This document shows positions 54,052 to 62,118 of a DNA stretch of 64,000 bases, piece after piece. Made by a program: the position numbers and the translations under genes. Position 1 is the first letter of the stretch, and every line of letters starts with the position of its first letter. Origin of the DNA: Gracilimonas sp035704785 (lineage in GTDB: Bacteria; Bacteroidota; Rhodothermia; Balneolales; Balneolaceae); the NCBI RefSeq assembly GCF_035704785.1, contig NZ_DASSWP010000030.1, positions 23,156-87,155 on the forward strand, in the 5' to 3' direction. Below the pieces are notes generated by a model. That model was not told the DNA's origin, made no database searches, and saw only the letters and a program-made list of their open reading frames with translations.

Positions 54052-55035
54052 TCATTTATCTTTGATCAATTTTGCGGCGTCTTTCGCAAAATAGGTTGCG
54101 ATCAGATCGGCGCCGGCGCGCTTGAAGGCCAGCAGCGATTCCATCATTACCTCTTCCTCATTCAGCCAGCCTTTTTCGGCCGCGGCTTTGATCATTGCAT
54201 ATTCACCGGATACATTATATACAGAAACCGGGATGTTGAAATTCTGTTTCACCGCTCGCACCACATCCAGATACGGCATTCCGGGTTTTACCATTACGAT
54301 GTCAGCTCCTTCATTGATGTCGAGTTCTACTTCGCGTAATGCTTCATCCACGTTAGCGGGATTCATCTGATAGGTTTTCTTGTCGCCAAATCCGGGAGCA
54401 GAATCGAGGGCATCCCGGAACGGTCCGTAGAAAGAAGAGGCATATTTTGCACTATAAGCCATGATCCCTGTATTCTCAAGTCCTGCTTCATCCAATGCCT
54501 TTCTCATGGCACCAATTCTGCCATCCATCATATCGGATGGAGCCACCATATCGGCACCGGCTTTGGCATGACTAACAGCCATCTTGGCCAACACTTCCAC
54601 AGAAGGATCATTCATGATCTCGCCATCTTCCACGATTCCATCATGACCGTAAGAAGAATAAGGATCCATGGCCACATCGGTCATCACCCAAAGATCCGGA
54701 TAATTCTTTTTTATAAACCGCACCGATTCCTGCATCAAGCCCTGATCATTCAAAGCTTCCGTTCCTTCATTATCTTTTTTGGAATCGGGTACTTTCACAA
54801 ACAATAATACCGACTGAATCCCAACTTCGATCAGCTCTTCCAGTTCCTTACCTAAAACATCCAGGGTGTACCTGTAATATCCCGGCATGCTAGGGATCTC
54901 TTCTTTCTGATTCTTCCCTTCCATAATGAAGATGGGAGCAATAAAATCAGATGGATGTAAACGATTTTCCTGCACCATCCCGCGAATAGCGGATGATCGG
55001 CGGTTTCGTCTTAATCGGGTGGTGGGGTATTTCAT
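54052..55035 (-). CDS. hemB: Delta-aminolevulinic acid dehydratase (porphobilinogen synthase)
   Basis: ALAD of 327 aa that condenses two 5-aminolevulinates. It has RLRRNRRSSAIRGMVQE, FIAPIFIMEGK, the active-site Lys region AYSAKYASSFYGPFRDAL, the second Lys in VMVKPGMPYLDVV, and MMDGRIGAMRKALD. There is no zinc-binding triple-Cys cluster; the corresponding segment reads TDVAMDPYSSYGHDG, pointing to a Mg-dependent enzyme. It is separated from hemF by an 85-bp gap that holds a long perfect hairpin. Confidence 0.95.
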   Translation of the reverse strand: MKYPTTRLRRNRRSSAIRGMVQENRLHPSDFIAPIFIMEGKNQKEEIPSMPGYYRYTLDVLGKELEELIEVGIQSVLLFVKVPDSKKDNEGTEALNDQGLMQESVRFIKKNYPDLWVMTDVAMDPYSSYGHDGIVEDGEIMNDPSVEVLAKMAVSHAKAGADMVAPSDMMDGRIGAMRKALDEAGLENTGIMAYSAKYASSFYGPFRDALDSAPGFGDKKTYQMNPANVDEALREVELDINEGADIVMVKPGMPYLDVVRAVKQNFNIPVSVYNVSGEYAMIKAAAEKGWLNEEEVMMESLLAFKRAGADLIATYFAKDAAKLIKDK

Positions 55036-55049
55036 AGTTTTATATTTGT

Positions 55050-55107
55050 GAAACGTGAAAAGGCAAAAGTGAAAAGTACTAAATGAACTTTTGCCTTTTC
55101 ACGTTTC
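55050..55107. repeat. Perfect 21-bp inverted repeat between hemF and hemB
   Basis: Arms 55050-55070 and 55087-55107 are exact complements (GAAACGTGAAAAGGCAAAAG...), with a 16-nt loop. The repeat fills most of the intergenic gap. Without a following T-tract in either direction, a simple terminator is less likely than a palindromic repeat or RNA-processing hairpin. Confidence 0.8.
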
Positions 55108-55120
55108 CCCTTTCACTTAT

Positions 55121-56050
55121 CTAATAATTAATCCAATCGATGGGTTTCAAATGCTCGACCAATTCGGCTTCGGGACTTCCCGGTTCCGGTTTGTGATCAT
55201 ATTCCCATCGAACTTGTGGGGGCAGACTCATCAGGATCGATTCGATTCTGCCTTTGGTCTTCAGCCCAAACAAGGTACCGCGATCGTGGATCAAATTAAA
55301 TTCTACGTATCGGCCGCGGCGGATCTCCTGCCACTTGCGGTGCTCTTCATTGAAATCCACATTTTTTCTTTTTTTCAAAATCGGGATGTAAGCATCGGTG
55401 AAGGCAAATCCACATGCTTTTGAAAACTCAAACAGATCTTCGGCTGAACGGTTTTCATCCGGTCGCTGATAATCAAAAAATAACCCTCCTATACCGCGCG
55501 CTTCTTCCCGGTGATGGTTATAGAAATAAGCATCACACTCCGCTTTATAAGTGGAATAATATTCCGGATCGAATCGGTCGCATACTTCTTTATGTACTTT
55601 ATGAAAGTGCTTGGCGTCTTCAGGGAAAAGATAATAGGGCGTCATATCAGCTCCACCGCCAAACCATTGATCTCGCAGTTCACCGGTTTCCTTATCATAT
55701 AATTCAAAATATCGGTAGTTGGCATGAACCGTAGGCGCAAAAGGGTTTCGGGGATGGATCACCAGGGAGACGCCCGTGGCAAAAAACTCAGATTCAGGCA
55801 CTTCAAACTTCTGTTGCAAAGCCACCGGAAGTGGACCGCCAACCGTGGAGACATTCACTCCGCCCTTTTCGATCACCTCCCCATCTGCGATAATGCGCGT
55901 GCTGCCACCGCCAAAGCCATCCCGTTCCCAATCCTCGATCAAGAATTTTTGGGTACCTTCAACGGCTTCCAGTTCGTCGCAGATGTGTTGTTGGACGTCT
56001 GAGACGAATTGGGTGAATTGGGGTTTTAGGGAGGTTAATTTGTTTGCCAT
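55121..56050 (-). CDS. hemF: Oxygen-dependent coproporphyrinogen III oxidase
   Basis: HemF, the aerobic enzyme converting coproporphyrinogen III to protoporphyrinogen IX. Start set at the ATG at 56050 (MANKLTSLKP); the longer frame adds seven residues. Motifs are EDWERDGFGGGSTRIIADG, KGGVNVSTVGGPLP, the active-site block NPFAPTVHANYRYFEL, and DQWFGGGADMTPYYLFPED, with RGRYVEFNLIHDRGT later. The presence of HemF and not anaerobic HemN fits an aerobic lifestyle. Confidence 0.95.
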   Translation of the reverse strand: MANKLTSLKPQFTQFVSDVQQHICDELEAVEGTQKFLIEDWERDGFGGGSTRIIADGEVIEKGGVNVSTVGGPLPVALQQKFEVPESEFFATGVSLVIHPRNPFAPTVHANYRYFELYDKETGELRDQWFGGGADMTPYYLFPEDAKHFHKVHKEVCDRFDPEYYSTYKAECDAYFYNHHREEARGIGGLFFDYQRPDENRSAEDLFEFSKACGFAFTDAYIPILKKRKNVDFNEEHRKWQEIRRGRYVEFNLIHDRGTLFGLKTKGRIESILMSLPPQVRWEYDHKPEPGSPEAELVEHLKPIDWINY

Positions 56051-56070
56051 AATAATTAAATCATTAACCA

Positions 56071-56114
56071 TTACCCGTGTAGGGACGTACCATGGTACGT
56101 CCCTACACGGGTAA
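56071..56114. repeat. 44-bp perfect palindrome between hemF and hemE
   Basis: The whole 44-bp segment equals its own reverse complement, with no loop. Its centre is ACCATGGT and its arms carry GTAGGGACGTAC. It leaves only 7-20 bp to the neighbouring genes. It resembles widespread intergenic palindromes that begin GTAGGG. Confidence 0.92.
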
Positions 56115-56121
56115 AATACAT

Positions 56122-57153
56122 TTAATAATTAAAATTCTTTACGGTATCCACAAACGTCTTTGCGTTTTCTACCGGGACGTTCGGTAAAATTCCATGACCT
56201 AAATTGGCGATGTAATTTCCTTTTCCGAAACGACGCATCATCTCCTTAGCCTCGGCTTCGATCTGCTCCGGTTTCATCAATAACTTGGAGGGATCGAAAT
56301 TTCCCTGAACCACTTTATCTCCGGCAAACTGTCGGGCGTGTTCGGGTGTACATCCCCAGCCGATTCCAAACCCGGATACATTCGTTCCGGCAAACAAGGG
56401 GTAACTCCACTCTGCATCTTTGCAAAACATAATGAGCGGCACTTCATAGTCTTCTGAGGCAATTTTGTGAAGATGCGGCAAGGCGTATTTTTTAAAATCA
56501 TCGGGACCAAGCGCCGCTGCCCACGATTCAAATACCTGTAATACCTGCGCCCCTGCCTTCACCTGATGGTGCAAATATTGTATTGTTTGGTCGGTCATTA
56601 CCTCCAATAGCTTCTGAGCCGCTTCGGGCTGGGAGAACAAAAAGGACTTGGCGGTGGAAAAAGTTTTCGATCCCTGCCCTTCTACCAAATAGCAGAATAG
56701 CGTCCAGGGAGCACCGGCAAAGCCGATAAGGGGAACACGGCCATCCAGGGTTTTACGTGTGAGGGTCAATGCATCGTAAACGTATTGCAATTGCTCTTCA
56801 GCCGGAATGATATTCAACTTTTCTACCTGTTCCACAGTCCGAATCGGGTCAGGTAAATAGGGACCAAAACCCGGTTTAAGCTGCACTTCCACATCCAGGC
56901 ATTCGATCAGCACCAGAATATCTGAGAATAAAATAGCTGCATCGGTTCCAACAATGTCGATGGGTTGAATGGTGATCTCGCAGGCCAGCTCAGGGGTTTT
57001 CACCCGCTCAAAAAAGCTGTACTTCTTTTTGATCTCCATGTATTCCGGAAGGTATCGGCCGGCCTGACGCATCATCCAGACGGGCGGGCGGGCGGTTTTT
57101 TTGCCTTCCAGCGTATCAAGCAGTAATCGGTTTTTAAGTTCGGGGAATGACAT
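56122..57153 (-). CDS. hemE: Uroporphyrinogen decarboxylase
   Basis: HemE of 343 aa, removing four acetate carboxyls from uroporphyrinogen III. It contains the N-terminal signature RPPVWMMRQAGRYLPEY, with the active Arg residues. Further motifs are AILFSDILVLIECL, GFAGAPWTLFCYLVEGQGSK, the ESWAAALGPDDF block, and a final NLGHGILPNVPVENAKTFV. The length is standard. Palindromes flank it on both sides. Confidence 0.96.
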   Translation of the reverse strand: MSFPELKNRLLLDTLEGKKTARPPVWMMRQAGRYLPEYMEIKKKYSFFERVKTPELACEITIQPIDIVGTDAAILFSDILVLIECLDVEVQLKPGFGPYLPDPIRTVEQVEKLNIIPAEEQLQYVYDALTLTRKTLDGRVPLIGFAGAPWTLFCYLVEGQGSKTFSTAKSFLFSQPEAAQKLLEVMTDQTIQYLHHQVKAGAQVLQVFESWAAALGPDDFKKYALPHLHKIASEDYEVPLIMFCKDAEWSYPLFAGTNVSGFGIGWGCTPEHARQFAGDKVVQGNFDPSKLLMKPEQIEAEAKEMMRRFGKGNYIANLGHGILPNVPVENAKTFVDTVKNFNY

Positions 57154-57202
57154 AATGTATTGCTTAATTTTTTATTTGTGCGGAATCTGATTGGTATCCC
57201 GG

Positions 57203-57238
57203 GTCAGTAAGGGCGCATGGCCATGCGCCCTTACTGAC
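57203..57238. repeat. 36-bp perfect palindrome between hemD and hemE
   Basis: The 36 bp from 57203 to 57238 are identical to their reverse complement. The arms carry GTCAGTAAGGGCGCATGG and meet at ATGGCCAT without a loop. It occupies the middle of the 112-bp gap. Confidence 0.92.
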
Positions 57239-57265
57239 AAACATTTGATGAAATCACACCAAATC

Positions 57266-57955
57266 TTAAAAATAAAACTCATGGATGGATTCCATCAGCG
57301 AATCCACGGTTGAATATTCCGGGATGATACAGTTCTGCATTCCGGCATCTTCAGCCGCTTCTTTGGTAGTCGGACCAATACAAAAAACCTGCATGTTTTT
57401 AGAAACTGAATTCTGCTTACTGAACGAATCGACCGCACTCGGGCTCATAAAAACAATACCGTCAAAATTCTCCAGATCGTTCATTTTATGCCGCGTAAGT
57501 TTGGTTTGATATACTTCGATAGAGGTTAAATTCACCTCCTTACCGAGCAATTTCCCAAGATCCGCAGCCTTTAAATTTCCACAAAAATGGACGATCCGGT
57601 CCAGCTTCAGTTCCTGTATCATCTCCGCAAGTGCCCTCGCATTGTACTCTTCAGGCACGGAAACATTCAGCTCTAGTTCTTCGAGCATTTCGGCCGTTTT
57701 GGAGCCAACTGCAAATACATGCTTAGGAATTCCCAGGTCACTGATCAGTGGTGAAACGGCTTTGACTGCTTTCTTACTGGTGAATATCCAGGCATCCGTT
57801 TTTTCAGGAACCTGAGACCTCCAAAGTGCAGGCATCGAATACTCGATGGTGATAAAAGGTTCACTTTCGATCAAAAACCGACCATTCTCAAGTCGGCCTC
57901 TTTTCTCCTCAGAAAGTTGAGTAGTGAATACAATTTTAGGCTTTTTATCATTCAT
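57266..57955 (-). CDS. hemD: Uroporphyrinogen-III synthase
   Basis: HemD of 229 aa, cyclising hydroxymethylbilane with ring-D inversion. The family is weakly conserved; visible marks are the two-domain layout, DAWIFTSKKAVKAV, HVFAVGSKTAEMLEEL, RIVHFCGNLKAADLGKLL and GIVFMSPSAVDSFSKQ with VFCIGPTTKEAAEDAG. The start is the ATG read from 57955, which overlaps the hemC stop region by 8 bp; a TTG/ATG further up would extend the overlap. Position between hemC and hemE supports the call. Confidence 0.9.
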   Translation of the reverse strand: MNDKKPKIVFTTQLSEEKRGRLENGRFLIESEPFITIEYSMPALWRSQVPEKTDAWIFTSKKAVKAVSPLISDLGIPKHVFAVGSKTAEMLEELELNVSVPEEYNARALAEMIQELKLDRIVHFCGNLKAADLGKLLGKEVNLTSIEVYQTKLTRHKMNDLENFDGIVFMSPSAVDSFSKQNSVSKNMQVFCIGPTTKEAAEDAGMQNCIIPEYSTVDSLMESIHEFYF

Positions 57956-58847
57956 CGTCAGCATGGTCTAACAGTTCCTCCGCACCTTGCGACTTAAGTA
58001 ACTTAGCCCACTCCTTTCCTTTTGCAGCAGATGCTTCATCAATCAAAATTTCTCTTTCAATATCCAGGCGCCGGGTTCCATCCAAAGAAAGTACAGCGCC
58101 TAGAAAATACAGTCGTCCGTTTTTGATCAGGGCATGTGCCCCTACAGGACTTGAACATCCGGCCTCCAGTTCGTTCAGAAAAGCTCTTTCGATGGCACCG
58201 CATAAATGGCTCTCCTTATGATCTACTTTTGCTAAAAAGTCTTCAAAATCATTTTCTTCACGTGTCACTATTCCCACAATTCCCTGTGAAGGCGCCGGGA
58301 TCATCCAGTCCAGCGTTTCGGAAATTCGGTCTTCGTATCCAATTCGTTCTAATCCTGCCGCTGCGAAAATGGCTCCGTGCCAGTCATTGGAATCTACTTT
58401 ATCGAGGCGGGTAGGGACATTTCCACGCAATCCAACGACTTCATTTTCCGGAAAACGATTCTTCCAAAATGCGGTTCGTCGAATGCTTCCGGTGGCAATA
58501 ATTCGCTTTTCAGTTTCTTTGGGTTGAGCCGGACGAACCAATACATCCATGGGATTTCCCCGCTCCAACACTGCGGTCAGTTTTAATCCGGCCGGCAAAA
58601 CGGTAGGCACGTCTTTCAGGGAATGAACCGCGAGGTCAATTTCACCGGCCAGCAATGCATCATCCAGGGCCTTGGTGAACACGCCTTTGTCACCCAGTTT
58701 ATCAATGGGAATATCCTGTACTTTATCGCCAAACGATTCGATCTCGACCAGCTCCGTCTCCACCCCTTGTGAGTTGAGCTCACCGGCTACTTTATTCGCT
58801 TGCCATAAGGCCAGGGTACTTTTACGGGTGCCGATCCTAAGTTTCAT
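57948..58847 (-). CDS. hemC: Porphobilinogen deaminase (hydroxymethylbilane synthase)
   Basis: HemC, polymerising four porphobilinogens. It begins MKLRIGTRKSTLALWQANKV (start chosen at 58847; the longer frame adds nine unsupported residues). It contains IDLAVHSLKDVPTVLPAGLK, AAGLERIGYEDRI, the dipyrromethane-binding Cys in LNELEAGCSSPVGAHALI, and Arg-rich RGNVPTRLDKV for substrate binding. It overlaps the hemA end by 11 bp. Confidence 0.95.
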   Translation of the reverse strand: MKLRIGTRKSTLALWQANKVAGELNSQGVETELVEIESFGDKVQDIPIDKLGDKGVFTKALDDALLAGEIDLAVHSLKDVPTVLPAGLKLTAVLERGNPMDVLVRPAQPKETEKRIIATGSIRRTAFWKNRFPENEVVGLRGNVPTRLDKVDSNDWHGAIFAAAGLERIGYEDRISETLDWMIPAPSQGIVGIVTREENDFEDFLAKVDHKESHLCGAIERAFLNELEAGCSSPVGAHALIKNGRLYFLGAVLSLDGTRRLDIEREILIDEASAAKGKEWAKLLKSQGAEELLDHADDE

Positions 58848-60018
58848 TTTGAGCCTTTTCAAATTCCTGATCAATACGGTCGATGTGAATGGCCATGATC
58901 TTCTTCTTTATGCGGCGGGTCACTTCTTCCATCTGAGAATAAGATTCCTGATCCATTTTATTCTTTACGCGATCCAATTCTCCATCGGTGATATCACTTA
59001 AACGATGCTCAATTTCTTTGATTCTTGGAAGTAGATACCTCGAACGTTTCACACGCTTCATAAAATCCCCTTTTTCATCTTCAATGATCTTTTGGATCTG
59101 GGGGATGGCCTTTTCTCTTTTCTCCAATGCTTTTTTGTTGGACTCATTGATGGAATCCATATCGATCAACGTCACTTGTTCCAGCTCAGAAACTTTAGGA
59201 TCCACATTGCGGGGCACGCTAAGGTCAAGCACCAGCTGCGGATGGCCGGCATCTTCAAAATGTTGGGGATGGAGGATCGGATTTTTAGCACCCGTGGCGG
59301 TTATGATCAGATCCGCTTTTTTGATCTCCTCATTCAGATCCGAAAATGCGTGGGCTTTAATATCAAAAGATGAAGCGAGTTGCTTGGCACGATCAATGGT
59401 TCGGTTCACCACCGAAATATGTTCGGCACCGTTTGAGATCAAATTCTTGGCAGAAACTTTACCCATTTTTCCCGCACCGATAAGCAAAATCCGGACCTTG
59501 CTTAGGTCTTTAAAATGATCAAGGGCAAGCTGGGTTGCAGCGAATCCGACGGAGGCCGTTCCTTTACCAAAATCAGTTTCAGTACGGCTACGCTTGTGTG
59601 CCCTGAAAACGGATTGTATCAACTGATGAAATTCACCGGAAAGTCCCTTTTTCTTGGCTTTTTTGTACGCTTGCTTTACCTGCTGAATGATCTGGACATC
59701 GCCCAAAACCTGTGAGTCAAGGCCGGTTCCAACCCTGTACAAATGGTCGTATGCATCTTCCTGAACATGGATATACCCGTGTTTCTTAAAAAATTCACGG
59801 TCTGTGTTAGTCGATTTACACAATGCGGATATAAGGATCTCAGGATCACAGAATGCATACAATTCGGTGCGATTACAGGTATCCATCATCACAATGCCAC
59901 CCGGAATATCCTTAGTATGAAATTCCAGCAGCTCCCTGCGATGGTTGTCTAAATAAAATAATTCACGAATAGAAACCTCACTTTTCCAGTGAGAAATACC
60001 TATTGCACTAAACCTCAT
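58837..60018 (-). CDS. hemA: Glutamyl-tRNA reductase
   Basis: HemA of 393 aa, reducing Glu-tRNA to glutamate-1-semialdehyde and committing carbon to haem. The nucleophile Cys48 lies in GIVMMDTCNRTELYAF, followed by GLDSQVLGDVQIIQQVKQAY, the NADPH-binding RILLIGAGKMGKVSAKNL and a dimerisation helix at the C-terminus. It is the first gene of the cluster, so the promoter lies in the 300-bp region upstream. HemA plus HemL define the C5 route. Confidence 0.96.
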   Translation of the reverse strand: MRFSAIGISHWKSEVSIRELFYLDNHRRELLEFHTKDIPGGIVMMDTCNRTELYAFCDPEILISALCKSTNTDREFFKKHGYIHVQEDAYDHLYRVGTGLDSQVLGDVQIIQQVKQAYKKAKKKGLSGEFHQLIQSVFRAHKRSRTETDFGKGTASVGFAATQLALDHFKDLSKVRILLIGAGKMGKVSAKNLISNGAEHISVVNRTIDRAKQLASSFDIKAHAFSDLNEEIKKADLIITATGAKNPILHPQHFEDAGHPQLVLDLSVPRNVDPKVSELEQVTLIDMDSINESNKKALEKREKAIPQIQKIIEDEKGDFMKRVKRSRYLLPRIKEIEHRLSDITDGELDRVKNKMDQESYSQMEEVTRRIKKKIMAIHIDRIDQEFEKAQNET

Positions 60019-60140
60019 AAATCGTTCTTAAAAATTTTCGGGCACATTAGTCGGCAAGGTATTTTTTGAATATGAAGATTATGTGAAGAAAAAATTCATA
60101 TTCAGAAAATTTCGCCGTTTAGAGCTGTATTAACGATGTT

Positions 60141-60175
60141 TTTATCTTCACACTTTATGAAGGCGTGAAGATAAA
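60141..60175. repeat. Hairpin upstream of hemA and DUF3127 gene
   Basis: An 11-bp perfect inverted repeat (TTTATCTTCAC/GTGAAGATAAA, 13-nt loop) in the gap between the divergent hemA and the DUF3127 gene. There is no T-tract. It could be an operator or dispersed repeat; next to it are tandem TTAGG/TTCAAGG motifs (60200-60240). Confidence 0.5.
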
Positions 60176-60252
60176 GGTTCTTGGGGTTAATTGGTATCGA
60201 GGTTAGGTGTTAGGTTCAAGGTTCAAGGTGTTAGGGAGCTTAGGTTTTATTT

Positions 60253-60260
60253 TATCTTTG
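60253..60260 (+). promoter_or_regulatory. TAnnTTTG promoter box for the DUF3127 gene
   Basis: TATCTTTG matches the Bacteroidota -7 consensus TAnnTTTG. TTAG at 60231 is 18 bp upstream, a partial -33 box. It is 70 bp from the chosen start codon. Confidence 0.4.
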
Positions 60261-60329
60261 GATTGGTCGAAGTTCAGTTGGGGGATGGTTATATTGTTTC
60301 CTTCTAATTTCAAATCTAACACAGCTAAT

Positions 60330-60692
60330 ATGGATCTTCAGTTAACGGGGAAAGTCACTAAAATTTTGGAAGAGCAATCAGGTGAGGGAAAAAACGGTCC
60401 GTGGAGAAAACGAGATTTCATTCTTGAGACCAAAGGTAAATATCCCAAACAGGTGTGCATCACTCAGTGGGGAGAAACCATTGATCAGAATGCCGTTAAT
60501 GAAGATGATGAGATCACTGCTTATATCGATATTCAAAGCCGGGAATACAAGGGCAACTGGTACACCGATGTAAAAGCCTGGAAGATCGAGCAGGGAACGG
60601 GCGGTGCGGCCGCTGAGGCTCCACCAAGTGCACCCGGGTTGACGATGGATGGAAATCAGGAAATGGACATGGACGATGACCTGCCTTTCTAA
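60330..60692 (+). CDS. DUF3127 OB-fold (SSB-like) protein
   Basis: Protein of 120 aa, start set at ATG 60330, since the 41 codons upstream have no coding character. It begins MDLQLTGKVTKILEEQSGEG and continues with NGPWRKRDFILET and YKGNWYTDVKAWKIE, as in DUF3127 proteins, whose fold is related to single-stranded DNA-binding proteins. The C-terminal part is Pro/Gly/Ala-rich and ends in an acidic DMDDDLPF tip, like the protein-docking tail of SSB. It could bind ssDNA or DNA-repair partners. Confidence 0.87.
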   Translation: MDLQLTGKVTKILEEQSGEGKNGPWRKRDFILETKGKYPKQVCITQWGETIDQNAVNEDDEITAYIDIQSREYKGNWYTDVKAWKIEQGTGGAAAEAPPSAPGLTMDGNQEMDMDDDLPF

Positions 60693-60709
60693 AGATCTTT
60701 AGAATAGAA

Positions 60710-60736
60710 AAACCACTGCCTCTCAAGCAGTGGTTT
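60710..60736 (+). terminator. Hairpin after the DUF3127 gene
   Basis: A 10-bp stem (AAACCACTGC/GCAGTGGTTT, 7-nt loop) lies 18 bp past the stop. The T-tract is short, so termination is plausible but not certain. Confidence 0.55.
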
Positions 60737-61042
60737 CCGGATCAATTTCTAAAAGCTACTCTTACACATTGATCACTGTGCCTTTACCTTACTTAACCTG
60801 ACGGTAATTAAATACAATTCAGCTACTTTATCACCGCATGTATGTGCGGTATCAGGATATTATAGTTTCTTTTTTTTAAAAAAAGTACTCTCGAGCAGAA
60901 CCATTTTATTTGTTTATCGTATCAGATCGCTACAACAAACCTTCGCAAGTTGATTCACATTTCAGGCGTACTAAGCTCTTCAGCGTAACCCTGTTTTCGG
61001 TGGTAAACCCAGGAAGAAACCATTACATCATTTAATTCTATT
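60737..61042. other. Gap before the lipoprotein gene
   Basis: No coding frame is convincing. A 6-bp hairpin (ACCGCA/TGCGGT, 60833-60850) is followed by a T-rich then A-rich stretch at 60870-60890. The rest probably contains the promoter of the next gene, but no TAnnTTTG box was found. Confidence 0.5.
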
Positions 61043-61927
61043 ATGAAAACAAACGTTTATGTACTTGGTCTGACTATAGTATCTGTGTTTGCCCTGGCAT
61101 CATGCAGTACACTTGATAAACTTTCAACCGGAAGAACAGACCGCTTAAAAAAGGGGGAATTCTATAAAACCTATGAAGCTAATAAGCTGCCGGATGCCTC
61201 CGCAGCCATTGGCCTGCTTCCCATCACGGTTCAACCCAATATGGAAGAAGATGACTTTTGGTATGATCGTGACCATACTTTATTGGTTGAACTTACCGAC
61301 AGCATTTCTGCTAAAATAAGCCGCTTACCGATATCACTTATTGAAATATCTGACTACACACTGGTAGACTCAAAAAATGCGCCGGGAATATATGTGGGAA
61401 GCAGCGAAGGCGATAATGTTCCGGCCGGAGCTTCTATTGTGCGAGAAGATCATGAGAAATATCCACCGATGATCATTTACAAAAGCAAAGCTAAAGACGA
61501 CTGGAAAGTAGCCGCTTCAAATACGGCATCCGAATATGAAGCGGAGTATTTACTCAGAATCTGGATCAGTTTTGCTCAATATCCAAAATCGGACAAAGGG
61601 CTGGTGAAGAAGAAAGTGATCCTTGGGACCAATTATGAGCCTGAGATCCGGTTCTTCAGTTCCGAAGATAAACCGGTTGAGGTATTGCAATTAAGCGGCT
61701 ACCTGACTGATAAAAACGGAACGGTTTTACGGGCCGGAGCCGAAGGCGTGATCTATAAGGACACCCCTTTTTGGCAACAGGTATTAAGTATTGAAGAACT
61801 GATCGACGATAAAATGTTGGCTCGTTTACTGCATGAGGAGCGCCGCGAAGATCTGCCAGGAAATCCCCTTGTATTGGATGTAGCCATTGAGAATTTGATC
61901 TCCCAGTTGTTAGACCGGGATCTTTAA
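61043..61927 (+). CDS. Lipoprotein of unknown function
   Basis: Lipoprotein of 294 aa. A signal with lipobox ends at Cys21 (ALASC). The mature protein is mixed alpha/beta without recognised motifs (PITVQPNMEEDDFWYDRD, then EYEAEYLLRIWISFAQYPKS). It is probably anchored to an envelope membrane and exposed on its periplasmic side. I do not recognise its family. It is a single gene, ended by the dispersed repeat region. Confidence 0.82.
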   Translation: MKTNVYVLGLTIVSVFALASCSTLDKLSTGRTDRLKKGEFYKTYEANKLPDASAAIGLLPITVQPNMEEDDFWYDRDHTLLVELTDSISAKISRLPISLIEISDYTLVDSKNAPGIYVGSSEGDNVPAGASIVREDHEKYPPMIIYKSKAKDDWKVAASNTASEYEAEYLLRIWISFAQYPKSDKGLVKKKVILGTNYEPEIRFFSSEDKPVEVLQLSGYLTDKNGTVLRAGAEGVIYKDTPFWQQVLSIEELIDDKMLARLLHEERREDLPGNPLVLDVAIENLISQLLDRDL

Positions 61928-61999
61928 ATAGTAAATGCGGCCCTAAAAAGACGGTCATCGAGAAGAGCCCATTTTTGATAGTGAGCTAATTTTATTCCG

Positions 62000-62092
62000 A
62001 CGAAGCGATCTCCCTAACAACGCTCATAAGTATTTACAGGGAGATTGCCACGGCCTTTACTCACTACCATTCGCCAAAGGCCTCGTAATGAC
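62000..62092. repeat. Composite palindromic intergenic repeat
   Basis: Two hairpins in a row: GCGATCTCCCT/AGGGAGATTGC (62005-62048, one G-U) and GGCCTTT/AAAGGCC (62052-62082). Flanks of CGACGAAG and CTCGTAATGAC give the pattern of the widely dispersed intergenic repeat found in many genomes. It lies between convergent genes. Confidence 0.75.
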
Positions 62093-62118
62093 TGGTTTTA
62101 TCTTCAATCCATACTGAA

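Noticed and set aside
58672..59518. Plus-strand frames across hemA and hemC
   Set aside because: They are antisense to genes with clear catalytic motifs.
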